Shown piece by piece: positions 57,393 through 64,000 of a DNA stretch of 64,000 bases. The position numbers and the translations under genes were made by a program. The stretch covers positions 1 through 64,000 of the forward strand of contig JANCYW010000015.1 in the NCBI GenBank assembly GCA_026184775.1, written 5' to 3'. The DNA is from Cyanidium caldarium (taxonomy: Eukaryota; Rhodophyta; Bangiophyceae; Cyanidiales; Cyanidiaceae). Each line of letters begins with the position of its first letter. Within the stretch, counting starts at the first letter, position 1. The notes beneath the pieces are model-generated. The model did no database searches and had not been told where the DNA came from. It saw nothing but the letters and a program-made list of their open reading frames with translations.

Positions 57393-57827
57393 TCAAAACC
57401 TGAGTTTCGCGAAGAACCACCGGTTCTTGCCCGCCTGGTGTCGCTCCTCCAACACCTTGCGCACCGCCTTGCAGCTCGTCTTGCGCCCACCCACCAGATC
57501 CACGCTCTCCGGCTTGCCGCGGAACGCTTCCTCGTGGATCTGCTCCCGCAGCGCGTCCGCCGCGTCGAACACGTAGCGCGTCGGCATCAGGTGCGAGTAG
57601 TTGACAAACTTGACAAAGGGGCGGATCTTGATGCGCTTGGCGATGCGCTTGTCGCTCATCCTCCGCGTCACCCGCTTCGGATACCGCGATATGCCCGCCA
57701 CCAACGCGTGTCCGTACCCGCGATCCGACGTGCCGTCGTCGTAGTTGCGCACGATGACCGCCTTGCGGCCGGCGTACCGGCCCGAGGTCAGCAGGACGAT
57801 CTTGCCCGGCTTCAGGAATTTGACCAT
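57393..57827 (-). CDS. RPL27: 60S ribosomal protein eL27 (L27e)
   Basis: Large-subunit ribosomal protein of 144 residues with the KOW-type N-terminus MVKFLKPGKIVLLTSGRYAGRKAVIVRNYDDGT, then YGHALVAGISRYPKRVTR, KRIKIRPFVKFVNYSHLMPTRY and the C-terminal KNRWFFAKLRF. Length and order match the family (about 136). It is 423 bases from eL33 on the same strand; the two ribosomal genes may be co-expressed, but the gap is too long for one transcript unit to be assumed. Confidence 0.98.
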   Translation of the reverse strand: MVKFLKPGKIVLLTSGRYAGRKAVIVRNYDDGTSDRGYGHALVAGISRYPKRVTRRMSDKRIAKRIKIRPFVKFVNYSHLMPTRYVFDAADALREQIHEEAFRGKPESVDLVGGRKTSCKAVRKVLEERHQAGKNRWFFAKLRF

Positions 57828-58026
57828 CGGATGAGGGGGGATACGAGGGAGACGGCGCCGTGAGAAGCAGTATAGAACGAGGTTATGTTCGGTGATGAGC
57901 GCGCCGCGACACAGGCGACGACAGCAACGCGCGACGCGCGGCGGACGGGTGCGGCGCGATGGGCGATCGGTTCCGAGACCTGGCCTCCCCCCCTGGGGAC
58001 GGAGCGTCGACGCGATCAGCGTCCAC

Positions 58027-58054
58027 CGAACGAACGAACGAACGAACGAACGAA
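58027..58054. repeat. (CGAA)7 microsatellite
   Basis: Seven copies of CGAA lie between eL27 and the preferred RFC4 start. The longer RFC4 frame (ATG at 57959) would translate them as Glu-Arg-Thr-Asn repeats, one reason to prefer the downstream start. Confidence 0.9.
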
Positions 58055-58105
58055 CATAGTCCCGGGCAAGGCACGCCAGGGACACTCACCCCACTTCCCC
58101 TGCCT

Positions 58106-59182
58106 ATGGAAGCCGGAACGCCGTGGGTGGAAAAGTACCGCCCGCGACGGCTCGCCGAGATCGCCCAACAGGAGGACGTCGTCCGCACGCTCACGGTCTT
58201 ACTGTCCGCCCACTCCACCGACTCGGGACAGGGATACGCGTCCAGCCTGCCGCACCTCCTCTTTTACGGGCCACCGGGCACCGGCAAGACGTCCACGGCG
58301 CTGGCGCTGTGTCGCGAGCTGTTCGGAGAGCAGCCGCAGCTATGGCGCACCCGCGTGCTGGAACTGAACGCCAGCGACGAGCGCGGCATCCAGGTGGTGC
58401 GCGAGAAGATCAAGCGATTCGCCAAGGCGAGCGTGGAGCAAGCCGGCGCCGCGCGCGTGGCCGCCTTCAAAGTGGTCATCCTGGACGAGGCGGACAACGT
58501 CACCGCGGATGCGCAGACCGCGCTGCGGCGCACGATCGAAAAATACTCGCGCACCACGCGCTTCATCCTCATCGGCAACTACGTCAGCCGCATCATCCCG
58601 CCGCTGGCCAGTCGATGTGCCAAGTTCCGCTTCCGGCCGCTGAGCGCCGACGGCATGAAAGGGCAGTTGCGACGCGTGGCCGAGCGCGAACGCCTCGGCG
58701 ACCTGGACGAGGCGGTGTTGGATGTGCTGGTGCGGGTGTCCGGCGGCGATTTGCGCCGGGCGGTGATGGCGTTGCAGAGCTGTCAGTGTTCCGCAGCGGG
58801 TGACGCAGAGGCCGTGACGCCGGCCGCGGCCATGGAGGCGGCGTGTCTGGTGCCGCCGCCGGTATTGCAGCAGTTTCTGGATGCGTGTTGGGCGCCCGTG
58901 TCCCCGACGGCGGCGACCACGGATCAGGCCACCCGCGATGATGACCAACAGACGCTCTTCCCGCTCCTGCTCCAAGGATACCCGGCCGACGCCCTCCTGC
59001 AACAGACCTTCGAGGCGCTGGTGTTGGGCAGCGCAGCGCTCGACGATGGGCAACGCGCCGCCATCGCTATCCACCTGGCCGAGACCGACAAGTGTTTAGC
59101 CGATGGCGCCGACGAGACGTTGCAGTTGCTAGCGTTTACCCAGTGCGTGCAACAGATTGCCGCCGCCGAGTCGGCCCCGTGA
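58106..59182 (+). CDS. RFC4: Replication factor C subunit (human RFC4/yeast Rfc2 type)
   Basis: Small subunit of the RFC clamp loader, which loads PCNA. The 358-residue length matches human RFC4 (363). Landmarks: [19 protein letters not shown], Walker A in [34 protein letters not shown], Walker B in [11 protein letters not shown], the RFC-specific [19 protein letters not shown] with the SRC arginine finger, and EGDLRR as [24 protein letters not shown] near the C-terminus is specific to the RFC4/Rfc2 group. An earlier ATG at 57959 would add 49 low-complexity residues. It converges on the PAM68-like gene, 18 bases between stops. Confidence 0.97.
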   Translation: MEAGTPWVEKYRPRRLAEIAQQEDVVRTLTVLLSAHSTDSGQGYASSLPHLLFYGPPGTGKTSTALALCRELFGEQPQLWRTRVLELNASDERGIQVVREKIKRFAKASVEQAGAARVAAFKVVILDEADNVTADAQTALRRTIEKYSRTTRFILIGNYVSRIIPPLASRCAKFRFRPLSADGMKGQLRRVAERERLGDLDEAVLDVLVRVSGGDLRRAVMALQSCQCSAAGDAEAVTPAAAMEAACLVPPPVLQQFLDACWAPVSPTAATTDQATRDDDQQTLFPLLLQGYPADALLQQTFEALVLGSAALDDGQRAAIAIHLAETDKCLADGADETLQLLAFTQCVQQIAAAESAP

Positions 59183-59200
59183 ACCGTTGCCCCCCTCCGC

Positions 59201-59878
59201 CTACCGATCCCCCTCGTCGTCGTCGTCGTCGTCGTCGTCGGTGTCGGGAGATCGTCCAGCGCGCTGCACCGGCTCCTCCATCCGCTCCTCCTGCCGTGCC
59301 CGTTGCACTCCATCCAGCGCACGCAAATAGTTCAGACGCAGCTCGCCCCAGCCGTGCCACGAGCCGCCGCGGTCCGCGTCCCACGACGCACTCATGATGC
59401 CGTAGGTGAGCCCGAGCAGCGCCAGGCCGAACATGCCCAGCGTGGTGTAGCCGACCAACCCCGGCAACGTCACCGTGTCGAAGCGGTACCGCAGCACGAA
59501 GAATACCGCAAAGGCGCCGATGCCCGCTCCGAACGGCACGCCGCCAAACGCAAGCATGCGACGGAGCATGCGGTCGGCCACCACCGGCGGCAGCGTGCCC
59601 GGCGCCGCCTCGTTGCGAGTCGCAGTAGGGCTGTTCAGCTTGCGGGCAATCTCCTGCAGCTCCTCCGCGGTGGGGCGACGGGAATGGGAGGTGGTGGTGA
59701 CGTCACCTGCAGGTGGCGCGCTGCTGACGCGCCGTCGTCGCCGCCGTCGCCGGATGGTGTCATCGGGCGGGCCGCAGCGAAGACAGGAGAGGGCGCCAGC
59801 GGGAGGGAACACAGCACGACGGCAATAGCGGGAGAATCTCTCAGTGGGAAGCCACAGTGTACCGCTGACAAACGTCAT
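59201..59878 (-). CDS. PAM68: PAM68-like photosystem II assembly protein
   Basis: PAM68 proteins are thylakoid membrane factors needed early in photosystem II assembly. The 225-residue protein has an N-terminal, Arg-rich extension read as a plastid targeting peptide, then the family core: PPVVADRMLRRMLAFGGVPFG, a transmembrane helix (FGAGIGAFAVFFVL), LPGLVGYTTLGMFGLALLGLTYGIMSASWD, and GGSWHGWGELRLNYLRAL. This matches the two-helix core and SASW motif of PAM68/DUF3464. It ends with an Asp run encoded by GTC repeats. The frame opens with GTG at 60058; the ATG at 59878 is the first. Confidence 0.92.
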   Translation of the reverse strand: MTFVSGTLWLPTERFSRYCRRAVFPPAGALSCLRCGPPDDTIRRRRRRRRVSSAPPAGDVTTTSHSRRPTAEELQEIARKLNSPTATRNEAAPGTLPPVVADRMLRRMLAFGGVPFGAGIGAFAVFFVLRYRFDTVTLPGLVGYTTLGMFGLALLGLTYGIMSASWDADRGGSWHGWGELRLNYLRALDGVQRARQEERMEEPVQRAGRSPDTDDDDDDDDEGDR

Positions 59879-60441
59879 GATAACGGACGTGTAGGTAGCA
59901 CTGGGCACCGTTCCGCGGAGAGGCGCAAGTCGCGGTCGTCCGCGAAGACGAGCGCGAGCGTTCGCGAGCAGATCGCCCGCGTGGAGGATCAACGCTGAGC
60001 GGAAAAAGAGGAACAACGGTGGAGCGCGTTGCAAGAGGCGAGGAATAGGATCGTGCACCGCACATGTGCTGCAGGGTGGGAGAACACGGAACGAGTCGGC
60101 GTATGTCCAGGTATCGAGCTCAACACCGCCGAGGACACTCCGAGCGCGATCTGCTTGATGCGCACGCTACGTGCTGAAGGCATCCTGTCCTGCTGTGCTG
60201 GGAAGCGGGGTGGTTTCGGCTCCGAGTGCTCCGTCTCCTGCTCGATTGGATATAAGCCATTCAGGGACAATATTGTACACCCGATCCCCTCGTTCCGCCG
60301 TCCGCCCTGCGACTCGGCTCCTGGCCTGCCGTTCGCACGCGCCGCCTCGGATCGGCTCGCGGCCGTCCTCGCTTCTCTGAGCCGCCGCGCCCTCTGCACT
60401 CACGCCTCCTCTCACATCCTCTGTTCCTGCTTCTCGTTGCC
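59879..60441. other. Divergent promoter region, PAM68-like and NAC-beta genes
   Basis: The 563 bases between the two divergent ATGs hold no supported gene. GGATATAAGCC at 60248-60258, about 190 bases before the BTF3 ATG, is TATA-like and directly follows an inverted CCAAT core (GATTGG). This is the best promoter candidate in the interval, at low confidence. Confidence 0.4.
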
Positions 60442-61020
60442 ATGGATCCTGCTGCAACCCCTGCGGAGCCGGCGCCGCAGCTGGATACCGAGCGCCTGCA
60501 GCGCTTGCGGCGCATGTCCGAGGCGGTGCGGGTGGGCGGCAAGGGCAGTATGCGCCGCAAGAAAAAGATCTCCGCGCCGCACACCGACACCACCGACGAG
60601 AAGAAGCTGCATCAGACGCTGCGCAAACTCAACGTCGCGCCGCTGACCGCCTGCGAGGAGGTGCTCCTGTTCAAGGAGGACGGCACGGTGCTGCGGTTCG
60701 GCAAGCCGAAACTGCAGGCCAACTTCAACTCGCGCGTCTGTGCGCTGAGCGGTGTCGCACCGCGGGAGAGCAACATGGATGAGGTGCTGAACGATCGCGA
60801 TCTGGTGGAGAAGCTGCACAAGCTGCTGTTGCCGCTGATGCTGGAGACCGGATATCCGTTGCCCACCGGCGAGGAGGGCGGCGGCGATGCCGCTGCGCGG
60901 GATGCAGGCCTCGGGACGGGATCGGGCGATGCGGACACAGGCGGCGATGGTGACGAGGATGTGCCGAATTTGGAGGGCGATGTGGATTTCGAGAGCTACG
61001 CCCAGGAGCACGCGTCCTAG
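60442..61020 (+). CDS. BTF3: Nascent polypeptide-associated complex beta subunit (BTF3)
   Basis: Beta chain of NAC, the ribosome-bound dimer at the exit tunnel. In 192 residues, the ribosome-binding motif MRRKKKISAPH lies in VGGKGSMRRKKK; the NAC domain follows with DEKKLHQTLRKLNVAPL, CEEVLLFKEDGTVLRFGKPKLQANF and a hydrophobic end CALSGVAP. The C-terminal tail is acidic and ends DVPNLEGDVDFESYA, as in BTF3. The insertion around 148-170 (Gly/Asp-rich) makes it longer than human BTF3b (162). Its stop is only 5 bases from the convergent RAD21 stop. Confidence 0.95.
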   Translation: MDPAATPAEPAPQLDTERLQRLRRMSEAVRVGGKGSMRRKKKISAPHTDTTDEKKLHQTLRKLNVAPLTACEEVLLFKEDGTVLRFGKPKLQANFNSRVCALSGVAPRESNMDEVLNDRDLVEKLHKLLLPLMLETGYPLPTGEEGGGDAAARDAGLGTGSGDADTGGDGDEDVPNLEGDVDFESYAQEHAS

Positions 61021-61025
61021 GCGAT

Positions 61026-62750
61026 CTAGGCGGCGGCGGCGGCGGCGCCGAACTGGGCGACAATATCGCCGTACGGTTGCGGCTGCGATACCCTGATAGC
61101 ACCGCTGCTGGCCAGGACCGCCAACTCGTACAGGGTGCGGGCGACGGTGCGTCGGCTGCACTGTTCGCGATGCAGTAGCGGCAACAGGGTTACGGTGGCG
61201 GGCGCGGAGGCACCGTCCTCGGCGGCGGCGGCGGCGGCGGCCACGCTCTGCAAGTAGTCGTGCAGTCGTGCCGTGCGGATGCTCCAGTGGGCGTGCGTGT
61301 CCGGTGCGGACGGCGCTTCGGCGATCTCGTCCAAACGCGATTTGGGGGCAGCCGCCACCGAGAACGGCGAGTGGGACCACGGCGGTGAAGCCATCGCGTC
61401 GCCTCCCATACCCGCCAACATGTCCGACTGGTCCGCCAGCAGCGACGTCTGCGCGGGCGCTGGAGACGGTAACGAGACGTCGACCGATTGCGGTTCGTCC
61501 ACGGCTGCAATGCTCAGCGGTGACACCCACGCGTTCCAAGCTTGCCGTAGCGCCGGTGCTGGGAAGGTGTCCGCGAGCGGCAGCATCTGCTGCAACAGCT
61601 GCGTGACCGCAACGGCGGACATGGACACGGCGCCGGGCATCTCGTCCGTGACGGGCGCCCGCACCAAATCACTGGAGTCCGCCAGCGCGCGCCGAATCAC
61701 GTGGCCGGCCAACTCCGTGGCGTTGTCGACGCTGGCCGCGGCGGGTGCGCGGCGGCGACGGGCCGGCGCTCGCTCACTGCGGTTCAGCGCCTCGGGTGTG
61801 GTCGCACTGGCGGCGGCGCCGGGTATGGCAGACCGCTGGGCGGCCGGCGTTTTCGCGGCATCGTCCGACTCGGCGAAACTCAAATCCATCGGCGCCGGGG
61901 TGAACTGATCGCCCACCGGCGACGGCCACGCGGGCGGCGCCAAGGCGACCGAAGCATCCCGTGCCATCTCGGGCGTGCCCGCCTGCAGCTCTTTGCGATC
62001 AGATGCGGGTGTAAAGCTCGGCAAGTATGGAACCGGCGCGGCAGCAGCCGGCGCTCCGGAATCGCGCCGCGCCACCTCCACCTCCAACAAGGCGTCCGTG
62101 CCGGCGGCGCTGCCCAGGCTGTGACGGAACGGCGAGCCGCGGAGGGTGATGGCCTCTTCGGCAGCACAGTGCAGCAGCGACGGCCGTTGCCAGCGGCGCC
62201 CGCGCTCGCCGTCCGCCACCGGCAGCAGCGGCGACAGGGCCGCGTCCCCGCCGCCATCGGCACTGTCGGTTATGCCCAACAGCAGTGCCGCCAAATGCTG
62301 AGCCAGCAGCTCCTGTTGCTGCGGGTCGCCCACGGTGAGGCCGCCGCCAGCGCTCGCACCGGCTACCACACTGCCGAGGGTGATGGCGGCCAACGCTGCC
62401 ACCGTCGCCGTGCTGGCGTGCGCATGCCAGCCGCCTTCCGTGGCGCTTGCCGTCGCCGTGCTGCCAGCGCCGCCTGCGGCACGAAACGCCCAGCGAATCT
62501 TGGCCACCGCGTCGGACGCTTCGCACAATACATAGTGTGCCTGGCGGTTGTGGATGCGACTCACGCCCAGCAACAGGCTGCTGGTCAGCCGCAGCGCCAT
62601 CGGAAAGTCTGGTGCCGCGATCTTGCGGCACGACTCGGTCACATCCGTGGAGAACACTTGCGTTTTGGTCAGTTTGACGTGGAATGTGGCCGCCAGCCAC
62701 ACTTTGGCCAGCGGCCCCTTCTTGGTCAGCACTGGCGGCGCGTAAAACAT
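61026..62750 (-). CDS. RAD21: Cohesin kleisin subunit RAD21/SCC1
   Basis: Kleisin that closes the SMC1-SMC3 ring of cohesin. The 574-residue protein begins with the Rad21/Rec8 N-terminal domain: MFYAPPVLTKKGPLAKVWLA, TFHVKLTKTQVFSTDV, FPMALRLTSSLLLGVSRIHNRQAHYVLCEASDAVAKIRWAFR. The C-terminal winged helix for SMC1 is present: RLHDYLQSV, then LLPLLHREQCSRRTVARTLYELAVLASSGAIRVSQPQPYGDI. The middle is long, Ala/Ser/Pro-rich and disordered, as in other kleisins. Rad21 and Rec8 paralogues are hard to separate; I favour mitotic Rad21. The start at 62750 is fixed by the conserved MFYAPP. Confidence 0.94.
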   Translation of the reverse strand: MFYAPPVLTKKGPLAKVWLAATFHVKLTKTQVFSTDVTESCRKIAAPDFPMALRLTSSLLLGVSRIHNRQAHYVLCEASDAVAKIRWAFRAAGGAGSTATASATEGGWHAHASTATVAALAAITLGSVVAGASAGGGLTVGDPQQQELLAQHLAALLLGITDSADGGGDAALSPLLPVADGERGRRWQRPSLLHCAAEEAITLRGSPFRHSLGSAAGTDALLEVEVARRDSGAPAAAAPVPYLPSFTPASDRKELQAGTPEMARDASVALAPPAWPSPVGDQFTPAPMDLSFAESDDAAKTPAAQRSAIPGAAASATTPEALNRSERAPARRRRAPAAASVDNATELAGHVIRRALADSSDLVRAPVTDEMPGAVSMSAVAVTQLLQQMLPLADTFPAPALRQAWNAWVSPLSIAAVDEPQSVDVSLPSPAPAQTSLLADQSDMLAGMGGDAMASPPWSHSPFSVAAAPKSRLDEIAEAPSAPDTHAHWSIRTARLHDYLQSVAAAAAAAEDGASAPATVTLLPLLHREQCSRRTVARTLYELAVLASSGAIRVSQPQPYGDIVAQFGAAAAAA

Positions 62751-63207
62751 GGGCGGAGAAGAGGAGAGGGTGCGCTGTTGAAAACAAGGTCGAGTGCGAG
62801 GAGACGCTCGTGTGGTGAGTGCGCGGGAACACAGATTGCAGTAGTGGCGCGTCACCAAACAGCTCCACCACGAGCGCGTTGACTCCCTGTAGCGAGCGCC
62901 ACTTGAAAGCCAAGCCTCACGGCCGACGCCAGCCGCGCCGGCGTGATCTGCGCGCCAACGGCCAGCGCGAGTGGCGCCAAAGCCGTCGGTGCGTGACACA
63001 GTTGCCGAGCGGTCGGCAAACTTCCGTGACACTTTCGATTTTTTGGAAATCGGCTTGCCCCATCGCCCAGCACGGCAACTCGCACCTCTTCGGCGAGCGC
63101 TGACGTAGTCCGCCGGGGTGGCGGCGTGCCCGTCTCGCTCCCCTTGCAGGCGACCTCTCACCGCGACATGAACCTGTCGAGTCGCCGAGACACTAATTTT
63201 CACTTTC
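62751..63207. other. Bidirectional promoter region, RAD21 and FANCM
   Basis: The 457 bases between the divergent starts of RAD21 and FANCM hold no supported gene. They contain the E2F-like site listed separately. Confidence 0.55.
62972..62981 (-). promoter_or_regulatory. Possible E2F site between RAD21 and FANCM
   Basis: TGGCGCCAAA on the plus strand reads TTTGGCGCCA on the minus strand and fits the E2F/DP consensus TTTSSCGC. It is 222 bases from the RAD21 start and 227 from the FANCM start, almost centred. E2F is known to drive S-phase genes in Cyanidioschyzon. Confidence 0.4.
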
Positions 63208-64000
63208 ATGGAGGATGATTTTCCCGATGAAGTGCTGCTGAGGGTACTGGATCGGTGGGATGACCCGTCGCTCGCCGTCCAGCGTCGGACGGTGCAGACG
63301 GCGTCTTCCAACGACTTCACCGGCGGCAGTCCGGACTATGACGCGACGGCACTCGAGTTCCCGCTGCACGGCATCGAGGCGTTGCCGGCACAGGTGCCGC
63401 TGGATGAGGCGGCAGCGAGCACGTGGGTGTTCCCGCAGTCACTGGAGGAGCGCGCGTACCAGTTCACCATCGTGCGACGGGCGCTCAGTCGCAACACGTT
63501 GGTGTGTTTGCCCACCGGCCTGGGCAAGACGTTTATCGCTGCGGTGGTGATCCGCAACTTTATGCGGTGGTATCCGACGGGCATCGTGGTGTTCCTGGCG
63601 CCGACCCGGCCGCTGGTGCGCCAGCAGATGCGCGCTTGTTATCAAGTGGCCGGCATCGCTGCCGACGAGACCACCGAGCTCACCGGCCACACGCGACTGG
63701 AGTTGCGGCGCGAACTGTGGCGCACCCGCCGGGTGTTTTTCCTGACACCGCAGGTGATGGTGAACGACCTCCTCCGCGGTGCCTGTCCCTCGCAGCGCGT
63801 GGTGTGCGTGATCGCGGACGAGGCGCACCGAGCGCTCGGCCGTTACGCCTACTGCGTGTTGGTCAACGAGGTGGAGCGCGCCACATACGGGCGCTTTCGC
63901 ATCGTAGGCCTGAGCGCCACCCCCGGCAGCAACGCGGCCACCATTCAGCAGGTGCTGCAGAATTTGCGCATTGCGCACGTCGAGTTTCGCAGCGACAGCG
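63208..64000 (+). CDS. FANCM: FANCM/Mph1 DNA helicase (N-terminal part, cut by window end)
   Basis: SF2 DNA translocase that remodels forks and recombination intermediates. The window covers the first 264 codons. After an acidic N-terminus (MEDDFPDEVLLRVLDRWDD), helicase motifs follow closely the FANCM pattern: YQFTIVRRALSRNTLVCLPTGLGKTFIAAVV with Walker A, VVFLAPTRPLVRQQ, VFFLTPQVMVNDLLRGACP, the DEAH box in VIADEAHRALGRYAY, and IVGLSATPGSN (motif III). The ATG at 63208 is used. It is divergent from RAD21. The rest of the gene lies outside the window. Confidence 0.95.
   Translation, partial: MEDDFPDEVLLRVLDRWDDPSLAVQRRTVQTASSNDFTGGSPDYDATALEFPLHGIEALPAQVPLDEAAASTWVFPQSLEERAYQFTIVRRALSRNTLVCLPTGLGKTFIAAVVIRNFMRWYPTGIVVFLAPTRPLVRQQMRACYQVAGIAADETTELTGHTRLELRRELWRTRRVFFLTPQVMVNDLLRGACPSQRVVCVIADEAHRALGRYAYCVLVNEVERATYGRFRIVGLSATPGSNAATIQQVLQNLRIAHVEFRSDS

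Noticed and set aside
57959-58105. N-terminal extension of RFC4 from the ATG at 57959
   Set aside because: The extension translates a CGAA microsatellite, and the preferred start gives the family length. It cannot be fully excluded.
60412-61539. Minus-strand frame of 375 codons opposite BTF3 and the RAD21 end
   Set aside because: Low-complexity Arg/Gly/Ala/His translation, overlapping two firm genes in other frames.
1-64000. tRNA, rRNA, CRISPR, transposon or virus-derived sequence
   Set aside because: I looked in the intergenic intervals for T-loop sequences, direct-repeat/spacer arrays, terminal repeats and reverse transcriptase, integrase or capsid motifs and recognised none. A covariance-model search would be needed to exclude small RNAs.

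Overview
The window reads as one end of a nuclear chromosome from a unicellular photosynthetic eukaryote with a compact, GC-rich genome, most likely a cyanidiophycean red alga related to Cyanidioschyzon or Cyanidium. Three things point there. Positions 1-142 are a telomere-like array of a 10-base C-rich unit; its G-strand form, AATG7, is one G longer than the AATG6 repeat known from Cyanidioschyzon merolae. Every recognisable gene is a single uninterrupted reading frame. Two genes have plastid roles, a cyanobacterial-type IspG with an N-terminal extension and a PAM68-like photosystem II assembly factor. The genus is an inference and could be settled by rRNA or rbcL, which are not present here.

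Positions 1 to about 5,365 are telomere and subtelomere: the telomeric array, a 29-base satellite, a G-poor CA-rich tract with internal duplications, a minisatellite with a nested 7-base repeat (2307-2889), and about 2.5 kb without a credible gene. The first gene, at 5366, encodes a secreted kelch-type propeller with a Thr/Pro/Ala linker and trefoil-like Cys-rich modules.

From 8.8 kb to the end the window is gene-dense, with 38 protein genes in total, often 5-35 bases apart when convergent. Most are housekeeping genes. Translation and ribosome assembly: eL8, eL27, eL33, NAC-beta/BTF3, RPF1, DCAF13/Sof1. Protein folding and turnover: CCT epsilon, DnaJ, proteasome alpha-2, SHPRH-like E3, DeSI-type peptidase. 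Transcription: MED14, PAF1, HSF, bZIP. Trafficking and nuclear pore: TRAPPC4, VPS51, NUP35, a BAR-like/auxilin-J protein. Genome maintenance: RFC4/Rfc2, RAD21 kleisin, FANCM helicase cut by the window end. Metabolism: IspG, ALDH22-type dehydrogenase, agmatine deiminase, MGST3, Baeyer-Villiger-type monooxygenase.

The less ordinary items are a tandem COG0523 (CobW) protein whose first GTPase domain has lost its P-loop, a secreted Lys/Gln/Tyr-rich repeat protein (36769-37386), a protein with three copies of an unrecognised 60-residue helical repeat (42362-43432), a BAR-like plus J-domain fusion, a PPPDE plus PUL-like fusion, a probable bacterial-origin flavin monooxygenase, and a tandem 85-base triplication covering the 3' end of one gene up to the stop of its convergent neighbour. 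No CRISPR array, rRNA, tRNA, transposon or viral element was recognised. Starts were placed at ATG codons; several reading frames extend further upstream only through non-ATG codons.
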